Shown here one piece after another: positions 9,496 to 19,971 of a stretch of DNA of 64,000 nt. Every line of letters starts with the position of its first letter. Position 1 is the stretch's first letter. The stretch covers positions 682,001 through 746,000 of the forward strand of contig JAPTYO010000017.1 in assembly GCA_036873135.1 (NCBI GenBank), written 5' to 3'. Source of the stretch: Clarkia xantiana subsp. parviflora (taxonomy: Eukaryota > Streptophyta > Magnoliopsida > Myrtales > Onagraceae). A program made the position numbers and the translations under genes. Under the pieces are notes generated by a model. It had not been told where the DNA came from and made no database searches. It saw nothing but the letters and a program-made list of their open reading frames with translations.

Positions 9496-9763
9496 TTTCG
9501 TATTTAGTACTTAGCATGTTCAAGCTTTCCAAGTTTTTCAAAACCAACTTTTGAGAAGGAGAACTCAAGAAGTTACTCCAACTCTACAACTATCTTTGAT
9601 TTCCTCCAAAGGGTGCCTTGACCCATCCAAGGCACCCCATCTGTACAAAAAACATGAATGCTCTTAAGAGAGCAGAATTTCCTTCAAAGGCATTTTCCAA
9701 TGAATGTGGTGATATAATCATGAAGTTATCCTTACACAGATATGACGTCAAGTCAACGACAGG

Positions 9764-10265
9764 TTCGACGCCCCCAAGAGCGTATCTTGAGAGTAGTTAT
9801 TACACTACGACACTCGACGCCCCCAAGAGCGTATCTTGAGAGTAGTTTTCATACTACGACACTCGACGCCCCCAAGAGCGTATCTTGAGAGTAGTATTCA
9901 TACTACGACCCTCGACGCCCCCAAGAGTGTATCTTGAGAGTGGTTTCCAAAAACTACGAATTTCGACGCCCCCAGGAGCGTATCTTGAGAGTAGTGTTCA
10001 TACTACGACCTTCGACGCCCCCAAGAGCGTATCTTGAGAGTAGTTATTACACTACGACCTTCGACGCACCAAGAGCGTATCTTGAGAGTGGTTTCCAAAA
10101 ACTACGACTTTCGACGCCCCCAGGAGCGTATCTTGAGGTAGATTTGCAACCTACCAGATTCGACGCCACCAAGAGCGTATCTTGAGGTAGAAAAAACACT
10201 ACCAGATTCGACGCCCCCAAGAGCGTATCTTGAGGTAGATTTCAAACTACCAGCTTCGACGCCAA
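9764..10265. repeat. 49-bp tandem array in the element A spacer
   Basis: About ten units begin TTCGACGCCCCCAAGAGCG at a period of 49 bp (CGACGC at 9766, 9815, 9864, 9913 and so on), with later units diverging. The array lies between the gag2 stop (9495) and the tail of the antisense gene. The 270 bp before it (9496-9763) contain nothing I recognise. Confidence 0.92.
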
Positions 10266-10700
10266 CCAGGAGCGTATCTTTGGTCTAACATGTGCCCTCT
10301 AGGAGCCTATCCTGTGAAACGTTAAGTGCCCTCCGAGAGCCTGTCTCGTGAACAGCTTTCGACGCCAACCAAGAGCGTATCTTTGGTCTAACCTGTGCCC
10401 TCCAGGAGCCTATCCTGTGAAACGTTAAGTGCCCTCCGAGAGCCTGTCTCGTGAACAGCTTTCGACGCCAACCAAGAGCGTATCTTTGGTCTAACCTGTG
10501 CCCTCCAGGAGCCTATCCCGTGAAACGTTAAGTGCCCTCCGAGAGCCTGTCTCGTGAACAGCTTTCGACGCCAACCAAGAGCGTATCCTTGGTCTAACCT
10601 GTGCCCTCCAGGAGCCTATCCTGTGAAACGTTAAGCGCCCTCCGAGAGCCTATCTCGTGATCAGATTCGACGCCCACCAAGAGCGTATCTTTGGTCTAAC
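10266..10700. repeat. 103-bp higher-order tandem array in the element A spacer
   Basis: About four units of exactly 103 bp (GACGCCAACC at 10361, 10464 and 10567). Each combines a derivative of the 49-bp unit with GTGCCCTCCAGGAGCC and GTGCCCTCCGAGAGCC, so it evolved from the previous array. Confidence 0.92.
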
Positions 10701-11083
10701 AGTACCACATATACCATTTAAAGGGTATCAGAAGAGATAATCGCACCATACTGAGAAGGATCCCATGAGAAAGTAATTTCAAAGTAAAGTGATATGAAAA
10801 ACACATAATGTTTTTTCTTGATGAAATAGCAGGTATGGCATGAAGAAAAACACGAAAGAAGGATAAGTAAAGGAAACACACAAAGAGAAGAGTCCATAAT
10901 CAAAGGGATATATACAAAAGCATGAGAAGTATCAATGTAAAGCCAAGTGAACCACACAGTCAATAGCACAATACGACAAAGGAAAGCAACACCAAACACC
11001 ATAACAATCCCAAAAGATACTCAACCCATTAAAGGGGAGAAAGAGTACGGTTATATATACAAGGATAGCAAGATGTGGAAACA
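10701..11083. other. AT-rich spacer downstream of the antisense gene
   Basis: I see no gene or repeat here. It would hold the 3' untranslated region and polyadenylation site of the minus-strand gene, since the next feature ends at 11084 on that strand. Confidence 0.4.
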
Positions 11084-13476
11084 TCAATCAGAGCCTTCGG
11101 GAGAGTCACCCTCACCCCCTGAGGCTGAACCACCGGCAGAGATGGATGAAGAGGAAGAGTCTGAAGTACCATTCTCCACAGGTGTAGCATCCACCTGTGT
11201 AGGGGCAGGCTCGTCTGCAACAGCAGACTGACCCCTAAGGACGGCCATGTAGCCAGTAGCGTATGGCCCGAAATCACCAAGATCACCAACGGGAAACTGA
11301 GGATCAATGCGGAAAATATGATCAACCAGATACTCACCAAACTGGTTCATCTCCTGGGTGAGCCGCGCGCTATAATCAGCAGTAAAGGCAGAGGACGCCT
11401 TGTACTCAGACACTGCGACAGTCCTCTCCTCCGCCCGACACCTAGCCTCCAACTTCCGCAACTCCTCAGAGTGAAGTGAAGATGCAACCTCAGCCTCCCG
11501 GCGTAAGCTACCTACGGTAGTCTCAAGTAAGGACACTTGGTCCCTGAGCTCCTGCATCTTCAGATCAGATAAGCGCGCCTTCTCAGCCGCAGAGGCGAGC
11601 TCCGCCTTCAGAGAGACCTGGCTGTCCTCAAGGGTCTTCTTCTCGTCAGATAACTCGAGCACGAGTGATGACATGTTCACCATGTCAGACATACCCTAAT
11701 AAGTTAAACAAGGGATGAGTAACCGAAAAACCAACCACATAAAAGTATAAAGAAGAAAGCAAGGAACAACTCACAGGCGCATAACGAGAGAGTACACCCT
11801 GAACAAAGCGCCGAGTCTCCCCAGGAGACTTAGGCTGGGCAACACGATCGCCAGGGGGGATGGCACCGCGAAGTACGCGGATGCCAACCTCAGGAGTCCG
11901 CAAAGAGGAGCTGCTATCAAGGTGGAACTCCTTCAAACCAGCGAAAGGAGTCCACTCAGACCCAATAACATCTTCATCAGTAAGACGTGCGAAATCCTTC
12001 CGACTCAAAGTCGGAGGCCCACCTATACAAGCGAAGCAAGTCAAAGGAAAATATAAACATAGAAGGATCAGTAACAAGGTAGAGATCAAACCTGAGGACC
12101 GCGCCCTCGGCTGGGGGGCAGGGGAACCACCACCAACAGGTCGCTTCCCTTTGTCAGCCAGGGAAGGCACCTCTTCGACCACCATCTCCTTATCACGAGA
12201 TAGGGTCGGGGGACGAGCAACAGGCGAAGCAGGATCCGCAGCTTTCTTCCTCTTAGCAGCCGAGGCCCCGGCCTCAGAATCAGATCTCCGCGGCTTGGAC
12301 TTGGAAGGTCCAGAGTCTCTGCCTACGGAGACAACCCTCTCGGTCACCAAGGAGGAGCGCCCTAGCAATGTAAGAAAAACAAGATAAGGAAAACACGAAG
12401 AACACCATAAAGAAGCAAACAGGAGGAAGCATACCAGAGGCCCCAGCCTTCTTCCCAGGCATGGGGGATTTCTTCAGAGTGGAGCTAGAAGGAGCCTTCC
12501 TCTTGCTCAGGTCAACAGGTGCTCCCTGCACGTTATAGGTTTTTCCATGAAACCAACCTACAAAGGAAGAGCAGAAGGTAAATAAAGATGAGAAGACCAA
12601 GTAACATACCGAACCCCCGGAGTCAGGAGTCAAACTGATCCCGGCCTCGTAAAGATCCGTCTCAGTCACTAAGGACACGGGGCAGTATGATCGAGTCCTG
12701 TTGCTCTCATGAATGATCTTCATAGTCTCTAAATCAACGGAGGAGAACTCCCCGAAAGCAGGCCAACCATCCGACCGATCTTCATTCAAGACCGACCAAG
12801 TGACGTATCGATCCGTAATGAAGAAGTAATGCTTGGCCCAGTGACTGGCCGAGTTGTCGCTCCGGGCCACGAAGCAAAGAGAGGTATCCCACTCGACCCC
12901 ACTCAACCCGAAATCAGCAAATCGGGGATCCTTGAAGGTCGGATGGCGAGTTACGAAACTCGCAAACCCCACCTTCGTCTGGTACTGGAACCGGTAGAAA
13001 CATCGGAACAGAACAAGGGAGTACTTCCAGGAGTACCAATGGCACAACACCCGGAAGCCCACCCAGACACGGAGGGCACTGGGGGCAAGGTTCACAGGAG
13101 AAATCCTGAAGAACCTGCTCAACTCTATGAGGTCATCGCAGTAAGGCAACCTCAACCCAAATCGAATCTGGGAGGGGTAAACGACGACCTTCCCCCTAGG
13201 AGGCTCCGTCACCGTCTCGCGGGTATTCCCCAAGGAGGGGAGGAAAGGATATAGAGGCTCATCTAAGGGACAGATATCTCCTAAGGTAACGTGCTCATTG
13301 TAATCGGACCTAGTTAGGTGATTCTCCGACAGGGCAGCGAGACCTAAGGCAAAGGTAGCAGGAAATCCCAAAGTTCGAATCAAGTTTCGACTAACACCCC
13401 GCTCAGATCGCGACACTAAGCTAATGATAGGAAAGGAAGTAATGCGACAAAAAGAAGAGAAAAGGAACTCACTCAT
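11084..13476 (-). CDS. Antisense multi-exon gene of element A: gypsy-type transposase-like domain plus coiled coil
   Basis: This runs opposite to gag. Read on the minus strand, the main N-terminal exon (about 13430-12614) encodes GLRLPYCDDLIELSRFF and FRVLCHWYSW, the type of sequence annotated in plants as putative gypsy-type transposase domain (Transposase_28); that name is from memory. Further exons follow: a short one near 12540-12435, one at about 12361-12092 (basic, NLS-like Lys/Arg-rich), one at 12022-11775, and the last at 11695-11084. The last is an alanine/leucine/glutamate-rich coiled coil with an acidic Ser/Gly tail. GT-AG introns separate them, for example 11774-11696 (79 bp). All exons are open. 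D and B have the same intron positions and phases. The start is uncertain: ATG 13476-13474 may itself be followed by a donor (GTGAGT) and an intron ending TATCATTAG near 13420. Function is unknown. Confidence 0.7.
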
Positions 13477-14996
13477 CCTTCGGAGGATGTAGCGCCTCTG
13501 TAGAATCTGTGTGCGCGGACACCACCAGGAATACAGTACCTGCCACGACATGACAAGTATCAAGACAAGAAAATTTCCGAAAAACCAGAAATACTCCGAC
13601 ACTCGACCAACGACAACAACCAAAGACTCGAAGACACCCAACAAAGATAGCCAATATGAGCCAAGGACACCACGACAACCAAATCGAATAATTTTATCCG
13701 AACCTAAAGTCGGTTTTCGGGCAAAATTACCGTTGCGAAGATCAACACACCAACGGCGATACAATATCAAATTCAAAACCGGGATAGTTTAGTCGGACAA
13801 GAAACCATCTCCGGATGACCGGCAAATTTTTTTCCCAAATCCACAACTACCTACGGCTACCCACGGCAATTCAACATTCAACCAAATTCCGGCAATCAAG
13901 CATCGGCAATCAAGTATAATTCAAAAAATCGACATTTTACGCGGTAACGGAAGGGAAAAGAGTGGACCTTCGAAAAACCCGACCCGATATGATAAACGGG
14001 TCCAGAATTCGAATTTGGGCGTTGCCGGAAATCAGCCCCTCGCCGAGAATGGTCCGCCGCCGCCGTCGCCGGAGCAGAGTCCAGTCGCCCCACCGTCGTC
14101 ACGTGCCGATGATGTCCGGCCGATGTCGCCGTCCCCCGTCGATCGTCAGCACAGCCCCGTCGTCGTCGCCGTGCCCCGTCGACTGTCAGCCCAGCGCCGT
14201 CGTCGCCAATCGGGCCTCCTGCCGCCTCCGCGTCGCCGTTGGCTGCTGTCCGCCTGAAGCCACGTCGTCGCCTCCGGCCGAGCTCCCTCCTGTCGCCAAT
14301 CCCGGCTGAGCCGCTGGTCGGATTTCTGGTTCCTCACCGGAAATTTCGGCCGGCCCTTACCTTGGGTGTGCTCCTAATTTTTTCTTGCTCTCCAAGGGTG
14401 AGAAGAGAGGGAAAATGGTGGCTATGGTGACTAACTAAGGTATTTTCCTAACTCTCCTCTATATTTGAAAGATGGTAGGGTTTTTTAAAGAGTTTTAATC
14501 ACCACCCTCCATTTATTTTTAAGTGAGATCTAAGGGCCAAAGAAAAACCATCACTTTTATCCCTTTTAACTATGGCTAAGTATATCTCCATACTTAGAAA
14601 AACTATCAAGTTAGACTTATTCTTGAGTATTCCACACTTAGAAAAAATTTTGGCCAAAATTAAATTTTCTCTTCACTTAGGCAAAATCCCGGCACGAAAT
14701 TGTAGCATAAGTCACTTAGTTGTATTCGTATTGCTTTCCTATGCGAGCATATATTCTTTGAGTATACGCCTGTAGCAAAGGTAGATTTATTACTCCCACC
14801 TCAGACGGACGCGTGCTTAGGCACATGTCCGCGCTACTTTAACGTTTACAACTCCTCTATCTCATAAGGCAGGGGGCAAAGTCGGAGACGCGCATCCATG
14901 GGTAAGCAAGCATTCAGACGAAAGGTAAAATCCCGGTTTCAAATTGCGCGTATCATACCATCCTGAAATAGAGTCAATCAAGGGTTAGGCCATTGG
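13477..14996. other. Upstream region of the antisense gene in element A
   Basis: No convincing coding region. On the minus strand 14360-13960 is a GC-rich, CGCC/CGTC-rich stretch. It is preceded by CACCCAAG/GTAAGG at about 14368-14355, a possible exon-donor junction. AT-rich sequence lies further upstream (14430-14800). The layout suits a promoter, 5' leader and leader intron for the antisense gene. This is inference; no transcript evidence is available. Confidence 0.4.
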
Positions 14997-15012
14997 TTGA
15001 CTCGGGGGCATG
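14997..15012 (+). other. Polypurine tract of element A
   Basis: TTGACTCGGGGGCATG lies directly before the 3' LTR. The same core TTGACTCGGGGGCA precedes the 3' LTRs of B, C and D. It would prime plus-strand DNA synthesis. Confidence 0.8.
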
Positions 15013-15858
15013 TGATGGATATACGCCCAATTTGAACCCGTTGACTTCCGAACCGTTGTATTTTTATAATCCCATTATTGATTGTAAATCGAAACTTCAA
15101 CCCGAACACTTCGCGAGAACACCAACGGCACGGACGGGGCCGAAGCGCCCGTCCGGCCGAGTCAAACTCACCTAGGTGAGGTTGGGTGGCCACACCCGAC
15201 CTCCCCTAGGGGAGATCGGGTCAGCCTACCCGATCTCTCCTGGGAGAGATCGGGTCGGCCAACCCGATCTCTCCTATGAGAGATCGGGTCGGCCAACCCG
15301 ATCTCTCCTAGGAGGGATGGGGTTGGCCAACCCCATCCTCCCTAGGAGGGGTTGGGTGCCCTCACCCAACCCCTACCCTTGGGGGTCGGATTTCCCTTCC
15401 CCCAAGGGCCCCGGCACCATTTTGGACTCCCATACTCGGTTTACTCCGCCTACCTTCTCCGTATCCTAAGGTCTTAATTATGCGTTTAAAGGTTAATTAA
15501 CTGTGTTTAAAGGTTAACGATGTCATTAAGCAACTTTAATGACACCGTTGCCTATAAATACCCCACCTCCACTATTCATTAGGACATCTTGGCGATTTGG
15601 ATTATTTTGCTCTGACATCTCTCTAGCTTTATCTCTCTAAAAACGATACTGACTTAGGCATCGGAGAGGGTTCATCAGGCACCACCCCCCCTCTGTGCCT
15701 GGTACTGCCCCTTTTGCAGGGCGAAAGGAGAAGAGAAGCTAAGTAAGGAAGGACGCAGGCTAAGACAGTGCAACCCGAGAGTACCGGATCATCCACATCT
15801 CCAGTGAGGAACGAGATTTGAGCCGACCACCCGTTGACCCTGATCTCGGAACCTAACA
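15013..15858 (+). repeat. Element A 3' LTR
   Basis: 846 bp, TGATGGATATACGCCC...CCTAACA. It is nearly identical to 5384-6200 outside the palindromic minisatellite, which indicates a fairly recent insertion. TATA box at 15553-15560. Confidence 0.93.
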
Positions 15859-15863
15859 CTTAA

Positions 15864-16010
15864 GAAGTCGACTTCTTCATGATTGGTAGTCGACCTTTTA
15901 TCTCCAAATGGTTGGAATAAACAAGAAAGGTCGTCGACTTCTTCTCCTCGCCCTGAAAGCGTACTCGACCTGTCACCTGTAGGAAATCACCATAGACCAA
16001 GAATGTACAT
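15864..16010 (-). repeat. Element G LTR, remainder
   Basis: This is the sequence to the right of the element A insertion. It is rich in GTCGAC and AAGTCGACTT and continues the G LTR that stopped at 5383. The outer LTR border and target duplication could not be fixed; it probably lies between 15985 and 16020. Confidence 0.5.
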
Positions 16011-16492
16011 ACATAGTGGGGTTTATTTATAACCCAACACGTGGCATATTCAATGATCCTGGTGCGTTTTAAAGCTTAAATTCACCGTTTTTGCTACATG
16101 TCATTTTTTTAACTTAATAAGAAGAATCAAGCACAATTATAACTCATTAGGTATATGGGGACCTTTTTACTCTTCTAGACTGATATATATCATTTATCAA
16201 TTTTTCTTTAGAAGCCACTAATCCAACTAATCCAACTACTTTGTTCGTTTCTCAAGATACACCCTCCCTGCTGGTTGAGAAAACATGAGGAAATTGTTTT
16301 GATCACGCGAGCTTTCTCCGCTCTTTACTTTCGTCTCCAGCGTCTTGTCCTGTTCTGGTACTCTGGTGGTGGCAGGCACACACATTTCTATTCTCCTTTT
16401 GTTTTTCACTGTTAGACTTTAAATTTGACTCCTTCAGACTCTTCTTCTAATCATTCACGCATCCTCTCCACCCTCCACAGGCACTACCGATC
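16011..16492 (+). promoter_or_regulatory. Promoter and 5' UTR region of the ITN1-like gene
   Basis: AT-rich sequence between the G LTR and the gene start. It contains CACGTGGC at 16038-16045 (a G-box with the ACGTGGC core of ABA-responsive elements) and a pyrimidine-rich leader from about 16310 to 16490. A TATA-like TTTATTTATAA is at 16022-16032. The transcription start is not known, and the G LTR lies within about 500 bp of the ATG. Confidence 0.45.
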
Positions 16493-16514
16493 ATGAGTTC
16501 TCCGATAGAAGAAG

Positions 16515-17419
16515 GTAACTATTTTCTCAGCTCACACATATACACCAAGATCTATTTAGGTTTCAGTATCTGCTAGTTAATAATTTTCTGAACTTCTGGT
16601 TATTTCGGGTAAAATATGTTTCTAGTGGGGGATATCTGTGGCCAATTTCTAAGTTATTTGCTTGTTTTGCCTTTCACCTTCTGTTCCCCATGGTTTTGGA
16701 AAGCTACAGTAGTAAGAAAGGTTAGATTCATGTTAAATAGAAGCAATAATCAATCTCTTCTGTTCCGCTTGGCTTTGGAAAGTTACAGTAGTAATAAAGG
16801 TTAGGTTCATGTTATAGAAGCAAGAATCAATCTTCTGATTTATGGATCTGACAAGAGCTTGAGTTTTAAGAGATTAGATGTAAGTAGGAAGATTTAGTTT
16901 TTTACTATGTGTGGATCCTATCAGACAATTGTTTGCTCTAACTGATGGATCTTTTAAGTATAATTCTAAGGTTTTCTGATAATTATATTAGAAGATTCAT
17001 GTAGCTGTTCATATTCCTTTGCGTTCTTGTAATTGATCATGTTGTACCCCTTTTATCTACTTACAGACTGTTGCTCTTTGATTGAAATGGTCATTCATTA
17101 AGTGGATGTCATTTCTGGCCTTGGACGTGTATAATTAATTATTTTTTAATACTATGTATTGAATTTGCTTCTGATTTTCGAATTAAAAGGCTTTTGGTAA
17201 TACTTTTATGCACCAGTGCTGCTGCATGACTTGGAGTTATACTCAAATTGGACAACTAGGGTGTATGGACAAAGAGAACTGACTTTCTGCTCCTTATAAT
17301 CGAATATCCTTTAATCTCATAGTGAAAATTCCTACAAATGAAATAATCAAATAGGAATTCATGATTGGAGAGAGCTACTGGTATTGTTAGATTTATGAAA
17401 CTCTTGTTCCGTTTTCCAG
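16515..17419 (+). other. Intron 1 of the ITN1-like gene
   Basis: GTAACT...TTTTCCAG, 905 bp, T-rich. It separates a 22-nt first exon (MSSPIEE + 1 nt) from exon 2. It contains a 79-bp tandem duplication. Confidence 0.7.
16695..16852. repeat. 79-bp tandem duplication in intron 1
   Basis: TTTGGAAAGCTACAGTAGTA at 16695 recurs with few changes at 16774, and the following bases (AGGTTAGATTCATGTTA, AATCAATCT) are also repeated. Confidence 0.85.
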
Positions 17420-19613
17420 GAGCAGATATCGAGAAGGAAGTAGGGGTAGCAGACTCTTCGCCAACGCCATCTCCATCATCTACGTCTACAGCACCAGCTC
17501 TAGTTCTATCCAACTCTGGCAAGCGTATTGACCATGCAGGCAAAAAGAAGTATGTAAAACAAGTTACTGGCCGCCATAATGACACAGAACTTCACTTGGC
17601 AGTGCAACGTGGTGACTTAGCTGCAGTTATACGGATTCTAAATGATATTGATTCACAGATGGTTGGGACATTGAGTGGAGCTGATTTTGATGCTGAAGTT
17701 GCTGAGGTTAGGGCAGCAGTGGTCAATGAGGTGAATGAATTGGGTGAAACGGCTATATTCACTGCCGCAGATAAAGGACATTTAGATGTAGTGAAGGAGT
17801 AGTTGAAATATTCAAACAAGGAGTGTCTTATGAAAAAGAACCGCTCTGGTTTTGATGCACTGCATATAGCTGCAAGTCAAGGATATCATTGTACGTCCCT
17901 TTTTCTGTGTAACCTATCTTGTCAAACCAAAACATCAATACTAATAGTTGTTTTTTTTTTTAAATTTATTTATGATGATTCTTACAAATATCAATGACGT
18001 ATTATTATATCATTTGTAGCCATCGTGCAAGTGCTTTTAGATCATGATCCTGGACTAAGCAGAACGCTTGGCACCTCAAACTCCACACCTTTAACAACAG
18101 CAGCCTCAAGAGGACATACAGAAGTTGTTAATGAGCTCCTTTCCAAGGACTGTAGCTTGATCGAGAATACTAAGACCAATGGGAAAAATGCACTGCATTT
18201 AGCTGTTCGGCAAGGACATGTTGAAATTGTCAGAGCTTTACTAACCAAAGATTCCCAGTTAGCGAGGAGGACAGACAAGAAGGCGCAGACAGCATTGCAC
18301 ATGCCTGTAAAGGGCCAAAGCTGTGAGGTGGTAAAGTTGCTTCTTGAGGCAGATGCTGCTATAGTAATGCTTCCGGACAAATTTGGCAATACGGCTTTGC
18401 ATGTAGCGACTACGAAAAAGAGAGCAGAGGTATACTTTAATATAATGTAGAGGTCGAATGCATTCGATACTGACTTACTGAGTAGTTAAACACCCATCAA
18501 ATAGCATATTTGTTGATGATCGAAAATGGAAAGGTAAAAATACAACTCTTGGTTTGTGGTTTCCCAACAAAGTTAGTTTTGAATATAACTGATAAAATTA
18601 GCTAGGTTGGGTCGCCAGCATCTAGGATTCCTACTTCCGTTACTGTTTTGTTGAACTATGTAACTCGTAATGCTGTGAAGTATGAGTTGTAAGCCCTAAA
18701 AGAAAATGTTTTATTATGAGCAATGTGATAGACAAGAGTTCCCCTGGTCGAAGTTTGGTTGTAATTAATGGTGTACTTGCAGATTGTGAATGAATTGCTG
18801 GTGCTACGAGATACAAACGTGAATGCACTAACAAGAGACCATAAGACAGCTCTAGACATAGCGGAAGGACTTGCGTTGTGTGAAGAATCATCAGAAATAC
18901 GAGATTGCCTAGCACGGTGTGGTGGTGTGAGAGCTAATGAGCTGAACCAGCCAAGGGGTGAACTGAGGAACACTGTAACTCAAATAAAGAATGATGTGCA
19001 CACTCAGCTTGAGCAGACGAAGAGAACCAACAAAAATGTGCATAATATATCTAAAGAGCTAAGGAAACTGCATCGAGAAGGGATAAACAATGCGACCAAC
19101 TCAGTGACAGTAGTGGCAGTTCTATTTGCAACGGTAGCTTTTGCAGCTATATTCACAGTGCCAGGTGGGGATGATGAGAAGGGAATGGCTGTAGTTGTGA
19201 AGAGTGGCTCATTTAAAATATTCTTCATATTTAATGCGATTGCGTTGTTCACATCGTTGGCTGTTGTGGTGGTTCAAATCACATTGGTTAGGGGTGAGAC
19301 AAAAGCAGAGAGGCGAGTGGTGGAAGTGATAAACAAACTAATGTGGCTGGCATCGGTGTGTACTTCAGTTGCATTCATTGCCTCTTCATATATAGTTGTG
19401 GGAAGGAAGCACGAATGGGCTACAATATTGGTTACAGTGATAGGTGGACTTATCATGGCACTGGTTCTGGGGACAATGACCTATTATGTGGTAAAGTCAA
19501 AAAGGACACGCTCCCTCAGAAAGAGGGTCAAGTCTGCAAAGAGAAGCGCCTCCAACTCGTGGCTTCCTTCTGACTTCTCAAATTCTGAAGTCGATCGCAT
19601 TTATGCTCTCTAA

Positions 19614-19971
19614 TCTCAATCCCTTCCCAATTTATGTTGCTAGCTACTCAGCAACAGGCCTTCCTCCCCCATTTGTTATTTAACAAGCCAAGGCAACAAG
19701 GGTCACTTGGATTTGGATGCAGCCTTTTTTTTTGTTTGCTGTGTAAAGTATTGTTCTAACTATACTGCATTTCTGGAGATCACTGTTGTGCTGACTTTCT
19801 CTATTAATAATCTCTGTACTCACTCGTCCTTACCTTGCTTACTCGGTGGTGCATATCGATCCACACTCTGGAAATGTAAAAACCTTTTTTTGTGCATTTT
19901 GTCTGTTGGGAAACGAACAGCTTGCTAATCTTATATGTTGGCACTAAGTCTTACCTATAAATAATAATAAT
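19614..19971 (+). other. 3' UTR/downstream region of the ITN1-like gene
   Basis: 358 bp between the stop codon and the D LTR, T-rich, ending in an AATAATAATAAT run (19960-19971) into which D inserted. No other feature was seen. Confidence 0.5.

Larger units (their letters stand above)
5384..15858 (+). mobile_element. Element A: complete non-autonomous Ty3/gypsy-like LTR retrotransposon
   Basis: This 10.5-kb element is bounded by TG...CA LTRs and a perfect CTTAA target duplication. In order it has: 5' LTR, PBS, gag, protease, a second gag-like module, tandem-repeat spacer, a minus-strand multi-exon gene, PPT and 3' LTR. I see no RT, RNase H or integrase anywhere between the LTRs, so it must have been mobilised in trans. 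The sense genes carry stop codons, whereas the antisense gene is open throughout. It is inserted in the LTR of element G. Confidence 0.92.
16493..19613 (+). pseudogene. ITN1-like: ITN1-like ankyrin-repeat/PGG membrane protein, one premature stop
   Basis: Four exons with GT-AG introns: 16493-16514, 17420-17890, 18020-18429 and 18783-19613. Together they give 1734 nt (578 codons), close to the roughly 590 residues of Arabidopsis ITN1. Residues from about 50 to 330 hold ankyrin repeats (TELHLAVQRGD, NALHLAVRQGH, TALHVATTKK). The last exon has the RANELNQ...THxQLEQT-like linker, then the PGG domain with four membrane segments and FTVPGG (about 19153-19170). It ends in SNSEVDRIYAL. ITN1 acts at the plasma membrane in salt tolerance and ABA-linked ROS production. 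TAG at 17800-17802 (codon 135) replaces a conserved Leu in VVKELLKYSNKE. All splice sites and the remaining frame are intact, so this is either a very young pseudogene or null allele, or a sequencing error. Another oddity is Pro in ALHMPVKGQS, where Ala is usual. Confidence 0.9.

Noticed and set aside
9764..10700. CRISPR-like array of regular repeats
   Set aside because: Units are contiguous and diverge along their full length without unique spacers; this is a plant retroelement spacer.
13896..14337. Overlapping Arg/Pro/Ser-rich frames on both strands
   Set aside because: High-GC CGTCGCC-rich leader gives open frames in several phases; none is conserved in B or D.
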